Assembly (NCBI GenBank): GCA_021731185.1
Contig: JAKFXW010000091.1
Span: 1 to 11,308, forward strand
DNA from: Gallionellaceae bacterium
GTDB taxonomy: Bacteria > Pseudomonadota > Gammaproteobacteria > Burkholderiales > Gallionellaceae
Direction of reading: 5' to 3'
Length of the DNA: 11,308 nucleotides
The position numbers were made by a program, and so were the translations under genes. The notes beneath the pieces were generated by a model. It saw nothing but the letters and a program-made list of their open reading frames with translations, made no database searches and was not told where the DNA came from. Of the stretch, positions 1 to 6,668 are shown in pieces (positions within the stretch are counted from its first letter, which is position 1; every line of letters starts with the position of its first letter).

Positions 1-449
1 GTTTCATCCAATAATTTCGCTTTGCTTTTACCAAATGAGAATAAACCGCCGCCCTTGCTGCCGCCTTGCATTTGGCGCATGAAAAATATCCACACCCCAA
101 TCAGCAATAACATGGGAAACCAGGATACAAATAAATTCATTAGCAATGAAGGTTCTTCCTCAGGTTTCACCTCGATCTTGACTCCGTCTCGAATCAAATC
201 CGAAACCATCCATAAATCCTGCGGCGCATACGAGATAATTCGCTTGCCATCATTGGCTACAGCTCTCAGGGTGCGCCCCTCTATGGTCACTTTGGCTATA
301 CTGCCGTTCCTGGCCTCTTCCATAAACTGCGAATAATCCATCTGTACCTGCGCCCCCATTTGCTGGCGACCGCTAAATTGATTAAACACAGTCATCAGCA
401 CCAAGGCTACAACCAACCAGATTCCAACACTTCTAAATAAATTATTCAC
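1..449 (-). CDS. ftsH: ATP-dependent zinc metalloprotease FtsH, N-terminal part (cut by window edge)
   Basis: FtsH is the inner-membrane AAA+ protease that degrades misassembled membrane proteins and selected cytosolic regulators. Only the first 149 codons are in the window. Visible parts are a first transmembrane helix at about residues 6-24, a periplasmic segment at about 25-100, a second transmembrane helix at about 102-123, and the linker motif FMRQMQGG followed by FSFGKSKAK, which leads into the AAA domain in this family. The AAA domain, HEXXH zinc site and C-terminus lie beyond position 1. The start is GTG at 447-449: a GAGGAG ribosome-binding site lies 5 nt upstream, and the nearby ATG is out of frame and runs straight into TGA. 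It follows rlmE by 88 bp, the arrangement of the E. coli rlmE-ftsH operon. Identification is secure; the fragment is truncated by the window, not by mutation. Confidence 0.95.
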   Translation of the reverse strand, partial: MNNLFRSVGIWLVVALVLMTVFNQFSGRQQMGAQVQMDYSQFMEEARNGSIAKVTIEGRTLRAVANDGKRIISYAPQDLWMVSDLIRDGVKIEVKPEEEPSLLMNLFVSWFPMLLLIGVWIFFMRQMQGGSKGGGLFSFGKSKAKLLDE

Positions 450-485
450 ATTCACTCCTCTGCCGGCATTTTTGCCATTTTGATG

Positions 486-515
486 CCCATTAAACTACTT
501 GCCATTAAACTACTT
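486..515. repeat. Two-copy tandem repeat, 15-bp unit, between rlmE and ftsH
   Basis: Two adjacent copies of (c/g)CCATTAAACTACTT, at 486-500 and 501-515, differ only in the first base. They lie in the 88-bp spacer downstream of rlmE and upstream of the ftsH ribosome-binding site. This is probably a replication-slippage duplication. No function is evident. Confidence 0.8.
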
Positions 516-537
516 ATGAGGCGAATACTCAATAGCC

Positions 538-1167
538 TTAACGCTTTTCTATCCCTAAAAGATACAATTCACTGCTGCGATCCCGTGACGCATCTGGCTT
601 GCGCGTCACAACTTTGGTGAAATGTTGCCGCATTAACTTCAGATACTCCTCAAACCCCGCGCCCTGAAAGACCTTCACCAAAAATGCGCCACCGGGTTGT
701 AATTGCTGCACCGCCAAATCCAAGGCCAGCTCGGCTAAGTAAATTGCGCTGGCCTGATCGGTCACTGCGATGCCAGTTATATTGGGTGCCATATCGGAAA
801 TTACAAGTCCAACTTGCTTCGCTGTTGATCCTTTTGGCAATTGTTCCTGCAACTGTGCCAAAACACTCGCCTCGCGAAAATCGCCCTGAATAAAGTCCAC
901 GCCGAATATAGGTGTCATAAGCAGAATATCCAGGGCAATCACCTTGCCCGTCACACCTACTTTAGCGGCTGCAACCTGCGACCAGCCACCGGGCGTAGCA
1001 CCCAGATCAATCACCACCATACCTGGCTTCATTAAATGATCGCGCTTATCAATTTCCAACAGTTTATACGCCGCACGCGAGCGATATCCCTCCTTCTGCG
1101 CGCGCTGCACATATGGATCGTTGACATGCTCACGCATCCATTGTTTGCTGGTTTTAGAGGGTTTCAC
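538..1167 (-). CDS. rlmE: 23S rRNA (uridine-2552 2'-O)-methyltransferase RlmE (FtsJ/RrmJ)
   Basis: RlmE uses S-adenosylmethionine to 2'-O-methylate U2552 in the A-loop of 23S rRNA during late 50S assembly. The 209-aa length matches the family (209 in E. coli). The SAM-binding motif I is DLGATPGGW at residues 54-62. The catalytic tetrad K-D-K-E can be placed at K35, D125 (in SDMAPN), K165 (in VKVFQG) and E200. The GTG at 1165-1167 is chosen because the preceding conserved segment (W-x-x-EH-x-x-D-x-YV) needs it; no clear Shine-Dalgarno sequence is visible upstream. It is transcribed toward ftsH. In many relatives yhbY sits just upstream in the opposite direction; here that place holds higBA instead. 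No heat-shock-type promoter was recognised in the 112-bp upstream gap on this strand. Confidence 0.96.
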   Translation of the reverse strand: MKPSKTSKQWMREHVNDPYVQRAQKEGYRSRAAYKLLEIDKRDHLMKPGMVVIDLGATPGGWSQVAAAKVGVTGKVIALDILLMTPIFGVDFIQGDFREASVLAQLQEQLPKGSTAKQVGLVISDMAPNITGIAVTDQASAIYLAELALDLAVQQLQPGGAFLVKVFQGAGFEEYLKLMRQHFTKVVTRKPDASRDRSSELYLLGIEKR

Positions 1168-1232
1168 GGTTGCGGGAATGCTGTCATTTACGGCAGAAAA
1201 TTAGGTTAACTTGAATGATGACTTGATATTTA

Positions 1233-1253
1233 CGTGGGCGATAGTGACCCACG
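1233..1253. terminator. Hairpin between higA and rlmE, possible weak terminator
   Basis: CGTGGG (1233-1238) and CCCACG (1248-1253) form a 6-bp perfect stem with a 9-nt loop, 27 bp past the higA stop codon. There is no clear U-tract on either strand. It could slow transcription leaving higBA or be structural only, so terminator function is uncertain. Confidence 0.3.
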
Positions 1254-1279
1254 CTTCTTGGCTGCATCTTAAATATTAT

Positions 1280-1582
1280 TCAAGCTGCCAATAATTGACA
1301 GCGCGAGATACGTGAAATGGATGCGCCCAGCGTTTCGCGGGCAATCGCAATATCGTAATTGGCCTGACCGCGCAACCACCATCCATCACTGAGGCCAAAG
1401 TACCGACACAAACGCAAATCAGTATCTGCGGTAATGGCGCGCTTGCCTGCTACGATATCTCCAATGCGCTGCGGCGGCACGCCAATATCTTTAGCCAGCC
1501 GATACTTGGTCAAACCAAGCGGCTTCAAAAATTCTTCTTCCAGCATTTCTCCAGGCGAAACAGGGGGAACTTTACGCATCAT
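1280..1582 (-). CDS. higA: HigA-family antitoxin, HTH (VapI/XRE type)
   Basis: This is the antitoxin and DNA-binding partner of the toxin encoded just upstream. The protein of about 100 aa opens with the family signature PPVSPGEMLEEEFLKPLGL. An XRE-type helix-turn-helix follows at about residues 24-60 (LAKDIGVPPQRIGDIVAGKR), and then the W-containing helix (FGLSDGWWL) typical of HigA. The toxin-first gene order is characteristic of higBA. A TTG at 1585 also opens the frame, but the ATG codons at 1582 and 1579 are placed better behind AAAGGAG (4 and 7 nt); 1582 is used here. The gap to higB is 9 bp, so the pair is co-transcribed. HigA proteins normally repress their own operon by binding palindromes in the promoter. 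The C-terminal tail beyond about residue 85 is slightly longer than in minimal HigA proteins. Confidence 0.92.
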   Translation of the reverse strand: MMRKVPPVSPGEMLEEEFLKPLGLTKYRLAKDIGVPPQRIGDIVAGKRAITADTDLRLCRYFGLSDGWWLRGQANYDIAIARETLGASISRISRCQLLAA

Positions 1583-1591
1583 CAAACTCCT

Positions 1592-1873
1592 TTAGTGATA
1601 ATCCACAATCTCGACATTATTCGCACCCTCTACGCTCCAAATAAAACAAATGCGCCATTGGTCGTTGATTCTAACGCTGTACTGCCCCCGACGATTTCCT
1701 TTCAACGCTTCTAAATGATTGCCGGGCGGCACACGCATATCTTCGAGCACAGCAGACCAATCAAGTTGCTCAAGCCTGCGTAGTGCTGGACGTTCAATGT
1801 TGATCCAACGACGAACACGCTGACCCAAAAAGAGTGCTTGAGTGTCTTTGCATTTGAAACTCTTGATTGCCAT
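1592..1873 (-). CDS. higB: HigB-family toxin (RelE-like mRNA interferase)
   Basis: HigB toxins are ribosome-dependent endoribonucleases of the RelE superfamily that cleave translated mRNAs when HigA is lost. The 93-aa protein has the whole family profile: IKSFKCKD near the N-terminus, NIERPALRRLEQLD at about 25-38, RVPPGNHLEALKG at 47-59, and the C-terminal core RINDQWRICF at 68-77 followed by VEIVDYH ending in His93. The basic and aromatic residues expected for RNA binding are present, so the toxin looks intact. ATG is at 1871-1873. There is no Shine-Dalgarno sequence, and the promoter described separately predicts transcription starting at this ATG. The gene precedes higA in one operon inserted between greA and rlmE, both in the same direction. 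Confidence 0.93.
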   Translation of the reverse strand: MAIKSFKCKDTQALFLGQRVRRWINIERPALRRLEQLDWSAVLEDMRVPPGNHLEALKGNRRGQYSVRINDQWRICFIWSVEGANNVEIVDYH

Positions 1874-1879
1874 GAGAGA

Positions 1880-1908
1880 ATATTAACGAGGTGCGTTCAT
1901 AACGTCAA
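1880..1908 (-). promoter_or_regulatory. higBA promoter (sigma70-like), predicted leaderless
   Basis: On the minus strand TTGACG (1903-1908) is followed after exactly 17 bp by TAATAT (1880-1885). Placing the -10 hexamer at -12 to -7 puts +1 at 1873, the A of the higB ATG. The spacer holds a short dyad, CGTT-cat-AACG (1894-1904), that could be a HigA operator. Element quality is high; transcription start and operator function are inferred. Confidence 0.65.
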
Positions 1909-1973
1909 GCGTGATGGTGCAATTCATTTGCAGTACGACGTATGAATACTTGACTGAGGGATCACTTTAATTT

Positions 1974-2096
1974 TGTTATGTCAGAAGTCGCTCAAGGAAT
2001 GCAGCACAAGGAAAATATGGGTAAGGAAGTGAAATTTACTCTGCTGTCAATGAGCATTCTGAGCCAAGATTTAACACCGCCAAATTTAATTTTTTG
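1974..2096. repeat. Decayed relative of the 151-bp inverted-repeat element at 10960-11110
   Basis: This gene-free stretch between higB and greA aligns by eye with 10966-11027. Shared blocks are TCAAGG-ATGCAG--CAAGGAAAA near 1993-2014 and AATTTAC near 2032-2038. A second block near 2068-2088 (GATTT-AAC-CCGC) matches 11065-11079. The left terminal repeat is only partly kept (TATGTCA) and the right end is not recognisable, so this looks like an old, eroded copy. Boundaries are approximate. It occupies most of the 246 bp between the two genes. Confidence 0.5.
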
Positions 2097-2119
2097 GTTC
2101 GCCCTGTAGCGACTCCCAA

Positions 2120-2596
2120 CTAAATATACTGCACATTCACAATCTCATATTCCCGCACCCCGCCCGGAGCCTGCACTTCAGCAATGTCACCACTATATTT
2201 ACCGATCAGGGCGCGGGCAATCGGTGAGCCTATAGATACTTTTCTCTGTTTAATATCTGCCTCGTCATCGCCCACAATTTGATACGTCACCACATCTCCG
2301 CTGGCTAAGGCTTCTAGCACCACAGTTGCGCCAAACACACAGCGTCCATCCGCGCTGAGCGTTCTGGGGTCTATGATCTGCGCGTTACTCAGCTTGCCTT
2401 CCAGCTCAATGATACGGCCTTCAATAAAACTTTGACGTTCTTTGGCGGCTTCGTATTCGGCATTTTCAGATAAATCACCTTGCGCACGCGCTTCCGAAAT
2501 GGCGTTAATCACCCACGGGCGCTCAACAGTTTTCAGCCGGTGTAACTCGCTACGCAAAAGTTCTGCGCCGATTAGCGTTAATGGCACTTTACTCAT
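2120..2596 (-). CDS. greA: Transcription elongation factor GreA
   Basis: GreA enters the secondary channel of RNA polymerase and stimulates cleavage of backtracked transcripts. The 158-aa length equals the family standard. The N-terminal antiparallel coiled coil covers about residues 1-75, with the acidic tip GDLSENAEYEAAK; D41 and E44 there are the residues that coordinate the catalytic metal. The C-terminal FKBP-like domain follows, with SIGSPIARALIGK at about 121-133. The ATG at 2594-2596 is preceded by GAGGAG 8 nt upstream. It lies downstream of carB as in many proteobacteria, but a 250-bp mobile element now separates them, so read-through from carB may be altered. The last residues (YEIVNVQYI) match the usual C-terminus, so the gene is intact. 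Confidence 0.97.
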   Translation of the reverse strand: MSKVPLTLIGAELLRSELHRLKTVERPWVINAISEARAQGDLSENAEYEAAKERQSFIEGRIIELEGKLSNAQIIDPRTLSADGRCVFGATVVLEALASGDVVTYQIVGDDEADIKQRKVSIGSPIARALIGKYSGDIAEVQAPGGVREYEIVNVQYI

Positions 2597-2643
2597 CTTG
2601 GCTTCTCCTCAAATACTCTGAAATTACGTTCTAACTTACTTAC

Positions 2644-2893
2644 GGAAACGCTGATTAAATCGGCGAGCGGGGAGAAGTGCAAGGCGCACGGCACGCAGGA
2701 ACCGTAGTGTACGAAGTGTACATGAGGATTCCGAGTACCGCGCTGACAATTCCGCATCTGGCTTGCCAGATAGCGGATTGCGTACCTTTGGTGCAACACA
2801 GCGTGCGAATGGGTGGCTGCATAGCAGCCGGGAACCCATCGGCCTACCCCTTGCGGGTGAATTCACCCGCGCAGACATTTAATCAGCGTTTCC
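2644..2893. mobile_element. MITE-like element with 17-bp perfect terminal inverted repeats at the 3' end of carB
   Basis: GGAAACGCTGATTAAAT (2644-2660) and its exact reverse complement (2877-2893) bound a 250-bp segment with no credible ORF. The inside is rich in dyads. One is an imperfect hairpin at 2748-2779. Another is a long hairpin at 2809-2839 (ATGGGT, then GGCTGC-ata-GCAGCC, then ACCCAT). The third is an 18-bp perfect palindrome at 2853-2870 centred on GAATTC. This is the structure of a non-autonomous inverted-repeat transposon derivative. No clean target duplication abuts the ends; CTAAC occurs directly outside the right end (2894-2898) and again at 2631-2635, 8 bp from the left end. 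The right terminal repeat overlaps the end of carB and supplies its stop codon. The parental IS family was not identified. Confidence 0.82.
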
Positions 2894-5800
2894 CTAACCT
2901 TAAATGTTGCGATTGCAAATCATACACCCGCATCCCGGTCAAATGCTGCATCCCCAAACAAGCGGCGCGTGCGCCCGCCAGCGTGGTGTAATAAGTCACG
3001 CGCCCTTGTAACGCTGCATGACGTATCGAATAAGAATCCTGCATCGAACTGCGATTGCTGTTCACGGTGTTAATTATTAAACTGATTTCACGATTTTTAA
3101 TCATGTCTACAATATGCGGCCTGCCTTCGGCCACTTTGTTTACCACTGTAACTGCCACCCCCGCGTCGGCCAACACCTGCGCCGTACCGCGCGTTGCCAA
3201 CAAAATAAAGCCCATGCTGTGCAGACTCTTGGCAACTTCTACCGCACCTGGTTTATCCGCGCCGCGCACGCTGATGAATACTTTACCTGAAGTCGGTAAT
3301 TTCACCCCCGCCGCCAATTGCGATTTTACAAACGCTTCGGCGAACGTGTCACCTACGCCCATGACCTCGCCTGTAGATTTCATTTCCGGCCCTAAAATCG
3401 TATCCACGCCAGGAAATTTAATAAAGGGGAAAACCGCTTCTTTCACTGAATAATAAGGCGGAATCACCTCGCGCAAATGCCCTTGCTGCGCCAGGCTGAT
3501 GCCCACCATGCAGCGCGCCGCTACTTTAGCTAAAGGAATGCCCGTTGCCTTGGACACAAATGGCACGGTCCGCGAAGCACGCGGATTCACTTCCAGCACA
3601 TACACCGTCTCACCTTGAATAGCGAATTGCACATTCATCAAGCCCACCACATTTAGAGTCATCGCCATGGCTTTGGTCTGGCGGCGCAACTCGTCACGCA
3701 ATTCGGGCGACAAACTAAATGGCGGCAACGAACACGCCGAATCACCGGAATGCACGCCCGCTTCTTCGATGTGTTCCATGATGCCGCCAATCAGCACTTC
3801 CACGCCATCGCATACAGCATCCACGTCGACTTCGATGGCATCATTCAAAAAACGATCCAGCAATATCGGCATACGTTCCGGAAAAACTTTCGCGCTCTCA
3901 ACTGCATCACGCATATAGCGTTCAAGGTCAGACTGAGCATGTACGATTTCCATCGCCCGACCGCCGAGCACGTTGCTGGGGCGCATCACCAGCGGATAGC
4001 CGATTTCCTGCGCCGCCGCTACAGCTTGCTCAGCGTTGGTCACGGTGCGATTGGGCGGTTGCTTCAAGCCCAATTTTTTTAGCATTTGTTGGAAGCGCGC
4101 GCGGTCTTCCGCGCAATCTATCATGTCGGGCGTGGTGCCAATAATGTTGACTCCGTTTTGCTCCAAGCCGCGTGCCAGCTTGAGTGGCGTTTGCCCGCCG
4201 TATTGTACGATCACGCCAAATGGCTTTTCCACGGCCACAATTTCCAGCACATCTTCTAGCGTTAAGGGTTCAAAATACAAACGATCCGAACTATCGTAAT
4301 CAGTCGAAACTGTTTCAGGATTACAGTTGACCATGATGGTTTCATAACCATCTTCGCGCAAGGCCAGCGCAGCATGGACACAGCAATAATCAAACTCAAT
4401 ACCCTGCCCGATGCGATTCGGTCCACCGCCCAGCACCATAATTTTTTTATTGTTGGTCGGTTGCGCTTCACACTCATCTTCATAGGTGGAATACAGATAA
4501 GCGGTGTTGGTGGCGAACTCCGCCGCGCAGGTGTCGACACGCTTATAGACCGGACGAATATTTAAGGTGTGACGACGCGCACGCACGGCATCGGCTGAAC
4601 AATCCAACAACTTCGCCAAACGTCGATCTGAGAAACCGCAGCGTTTAAGCTCACGCAATTCAGCCGCACTTAATGCGTCCAGTTTACGGCCTGCCAGTGC
4701 GGCTTCACGTTTAATTAAATCTGCTATTTGCGCCAGAAACCAAGGATCAACTTTACTTAAATTAAACACTTGCTCCTGCGACATGTCCAGCCGGAAAGCA
4801 TCACCTATATACCAGATGCGATCCGGCCCCGGCGCACGCAGCTCAGTGGCGATTAAATCCATGTCCGTCGATTTTTCGTCCAGCCCATCCACGCCCACCT
4901 CTAAACCGCGCAAAGCCTTTTGGAAAGATTCCTGAAAAGTGCGGCCTATCGCCATCACTTCGCCCACCGATTTCATTTGCGTGGTGAGCCTATCATTAGC
5001 CTGCGGAAATTTTTCAAATGCAAAACGCGGAATTTTAGTCACCACATAATCGATGCTCGGCTCAAATGAGGCAGGCGTTGCGCCACCTGTAATTTCGTTT
5101 TTAAGTTCATCCAGCGTGTAACCTACCGCCAGCTTTGCTGCCACTTTAGCAATCGGAAAACCAGTCGCCTTGGAAGCCAGCGCAGAGGAACGCGACACAC
5201 GCGGATTCATTTCGATCACCACCATGCGACCATCGACTGGATTAATGGCAAACTGCACATTCGAGCCACCCGTATCCACACCAATTTCACGCAAAACCGC
5301 AATACTGGCATTACGCAAAATTTGATATTCTTTGTCTGTCAATGTTTGTGCGGGTGCTACAGTGATCGAATCTCCCGTATGCACGCCCATCGGATCCAGA
5401 TTTTCAATCGAGCAAATGATGATGCAATTATCGGCGCGATCCCGCACCACTTCCATCTCAAACTCTTTCCAACCCAGCAATGATTCTTCAATCAACAATT
5501 CTTTAGTGGGGCTGGCCTCCAAGCCACGCTCGCAAATTTCCATGAACTCTTCACGGTTGTAAGCGATGCCGCCGCCCGAGCCACCCATCGTAAATGAAGG
5601 ACGAATGACAGTTGGAAAACCCAACATCTGCTGTACTTGCAATGCTTCTTCCATGCTATGCGCAATCACCGAACGCGCCGAAGCCAAGCCAATCCGCGTC
5701 ATGGCTTGCTTGAATTTTTCGCGATCTTCGGCCATGTCAATGGCATCACGCGACGCACCTATCATCTCTACACCATATTTTTCCAGCACACCATGCTTGG

Positions 5801-6107
5801 CTAAATCCAGCGCGCAATTCAGCGCGGTTTGCCCACCCATCGTGGGCAGAATCGCATCTGGTTTTTCCTTAGCAATAATTTTTTCTACGATGCGCCAAGT
5901 GATCGGCTCGATGTATGTGGCATCGGCCATGTTGGGGTCAGTCATGATGGTGGCCGGATTCGAGTTCACCAAAATGACGCGATAGCCTTCTTCGCGCAGT
6001 GCCTTGCAGGCTTGTGCGCCGGAATAATCAAACTCACACGCCTGTCCAATGATGATTGGACCCGCGCCTATGATTAGAATTGATTTGATGTCGGTGCGTT
6101 TTGGCAT
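2883..6107 (-). CDS. carB: Carbamoyl-phosphate synthase large subunit
   Basis: CarB makes carbamoyl phosphate from bicarbonate, two ATP and ammonia channelled from CarA, feeding pyrimidine and arginine synthesis. At 1074 aa it is full length (1073 in E. coli). The carboxyphosphate ATP-grasp half (about 1-400) opens with IGAGPIIIGQACEFDYSG and contains FTMGGSGGG. The oligomerisation region spans about 400-550. The carbamoyl-phosphate half (about 555-935) opens with VLGGGPNRIGQGIEFDY and holds HSGDSACSLPP. The C-terminal MGS-like allosteric domain starts near 940 (VFISVRGADKPG). ATG is at 6105-6107, 6 nt after the ORF6N stop, with no visible Shine-Dalgarno sequence, so translational coupling is likely. 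The final residues GKR and the TGA come from the terminal repeat of the element at 2644-2893; the native C-terminal tail has been replaced, but the core fold is untouched. Confidence 0.97.
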   Translation of the reverse strand: MPKRTDIKSILIIGAGPIIIGQACEFDYSGAQACKALREEGYRVILVNSNPATIMTDPNMADATYIEPITWRIVEKIIAKEKPDAILPTMGGQTALNCALDLAKHGVLEKYGVEMIGASRDAIDMAEDREKFKQAMTRIGLASARSVIAHSMEEALQVQQMLGFPTVIRPSFTMGGSGGGIAYNREEFMEICERGLEASPTKELLIEESLLGWKEFEMEVVRDRADNCIIICSIENLDPMGVHTGDSITVAPAQTLTDKEYQILRNASIAVLREIGVDTGGSNVQFAINPVDGRMVVIEMNPRVSRSSALASKATGFPIAKVAAKLAVGYTLDELKNEITGGATPASFEPSIDYVVTKIPRFAFEKFPQANDRLTTQMKSVGEVMAIGRTFQESFQKALRGLEVGVDGLDEKSTDMDLIATELRAPGPDRIWYIGDAFRLDMSQEQVFNLSKVDPWFLAQIADLIKREAALAGRKLDALSAAELRELKRCGFSDRRLAKLLDCSADAVRARRHTLNIRPVYKRVDTCAAEFATNTAYLYSTYEDECEAQPTNNKKIMVLGGGPNRIGQGIEFDYCCVHAALALREDGYETIMVNCNPETVSTDYDSSDRLYFEPLTLEDVLEIVAVEKPFGVIVQYGGQTPLKLARGLEQNGVNIIGTTPDMIDCAEDRARFQQMLKKLGLKQPPNRTVTNAEQAVAAAQEIGYPLVMRPSNVLGGRAMEIVHAQSDLERYMRDAVESAKVFPERMPILLDRFLNDAIEVDVDAVCDGVEVLIGGIMEHIEEAGVHSGDSACSLPPFSLSPELRDELRRQTKAMAMTLNVVGLMNVQFAIQGETVYVLEVNPRASRTVPFVSKATGIPLAKVAARCMVGISLAQQGHLREVIPPYYSVKEAVFPFIKFPGVDTILGPEMKSTGEVMGVGDTFAEAFVKSQLAAGVKLPTSGKVFISVRGADKPGAVEVAKSLHSMGFILLATRGTAQVLADAGVAVTVVNKVAEGRPHIVDMIKNREISLIINTVNSNRSSMQDSYSIRHAALQGRVTYYTTLAGARAACLGMQHLTGMRVYDLQSQHLRLGKR

Positions 6108-6113
6108 GTTGAA

Positions 6114-6668
6114 TTAATCTTGAATGAAGCCGATGCGTTTTTTTCTCGGTGGGGTTGGCAATGGAGCCATCAATTCTCGGATCGCATCAAAGACCGCCCT
6201 AAACTGCGTGTCATATTTCTTTTCCATTGCATTCAATTTGCGAGTCAGTTCTTTATTACCCTCTAGCAAGCCACGCAGCTTGACGAAAGCTCGCATGATT
6301 TCAATATTCACTCCCACTGCTCGCTTGCTTTTTAATACGCTGGACAACATCGCCACACCTTGCTCGGTGAAAGCCTGAGGAGCCACCCTAGTACCACCCC
6401 AACTTGAGGTCACAATCTGTGACCTCAAGAATACAAATTCCTGATTTGTAAGCTTAAATGAAAAATCTTCAGGAAAGCGTTCGATGTTGCGCTGCACCGC
6501 CTGCATTAGCACTTTGGTTTCGACTTGATAGAGCGCGGCGAGATCATGTGACAGCATCACGCGCTGTCCGCGTATCGCGTAAATTCGGCCTTCTATGCCA
6601 TCTATGATTTGTCCGGTTAATAAAGCAGGTTTTTTATCTGCCACCACATTTTTCGCTTTAGTGGCCAT
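6114..6668 (-). CDS. ORF6N-domain protein (phage antirepressor/KilA-N-like) inside the carAB operon
   Basis: The 184-aa protein carries an ORF6N domain at about residues 25-110. Recognisable elements are IYAIRGQRVMLSHDLAALY, RNIERFPEDFSFKLTNQEF, LRSQIVTSSWGG and FTEQGVAMLSSVLKSKRA; the last two are hallmarks of this DNA-binding family of phage and mobile-element proteins. A helical or coiled-coil C-terminal part (about 125-165) and a basic tail (PPRKKR) follow. Its regulatory target is unknown. The ATG at 6666-6668 lies within the end of carA (11-bp overlap) and the stop is 6 nt before carB, so it is embedded in the operon and probably translationally coupled on both sides. GTG at 6677 is an alternative start. 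A 27-bp palindrome lies in the coding sequence. Such a gene is not part of the standard carAB operon and was probably acquired by transfer. Family assignment is strong; function is unknown. Confidence 0.85.
   Translation of the reverse strand: MATKAKNVVADKKPALLTGQIIDGIEGRIYAIRGQRVMLSHDLAALYQVETKVLMQAVQRNIERFPEDFSFKLTNQEFVFLRSQIVTSSWGGTRVAPQAFTEQGVAMLSSVLKSKRAVGVNIEIMRAFVKLRGLLEGNKELTRKLNAMEKKYDTQFRAVFDAIRELMAPLPTPPRKKRIGFIQD
6403..6429. repeat. 27-bp palindrome (12-bp arms, 3-bp centre) inside the ORF6N gene
   Basis: CTTGAGGTCACA (6403-6414) and TGTGACCTCAAG (6418-6429) are exact reverse complements around ATC. The site encodes the conserved LRSQIVTSS segment of the ORF6N domain, so coding constraint may explain part of the symmetry. 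It could also be a protein-binding site or a stable mRNA hairpin. Confidence 0.85.

Noticed and set aside
1168..1279. Heat-shock promoter for rlmE-ftsH or a yhbY gene
   Set aside because: The only CTTGAA lies on the wrong strand without a matching -10, and no yhbY frame is present.
2593..2991. Several open frames on both strands between greA and carB
   Set aside because: They fall on the MITE-like element and the edges of greA and carB; composition follows the palindromes and no protein family is recognisable.
3055..5985. Long plus-strand open frames opposite carB
   Set aside because: Shadow frames of a high-confidence 1074-aa CarB; no initiation signals or recognisable domains.
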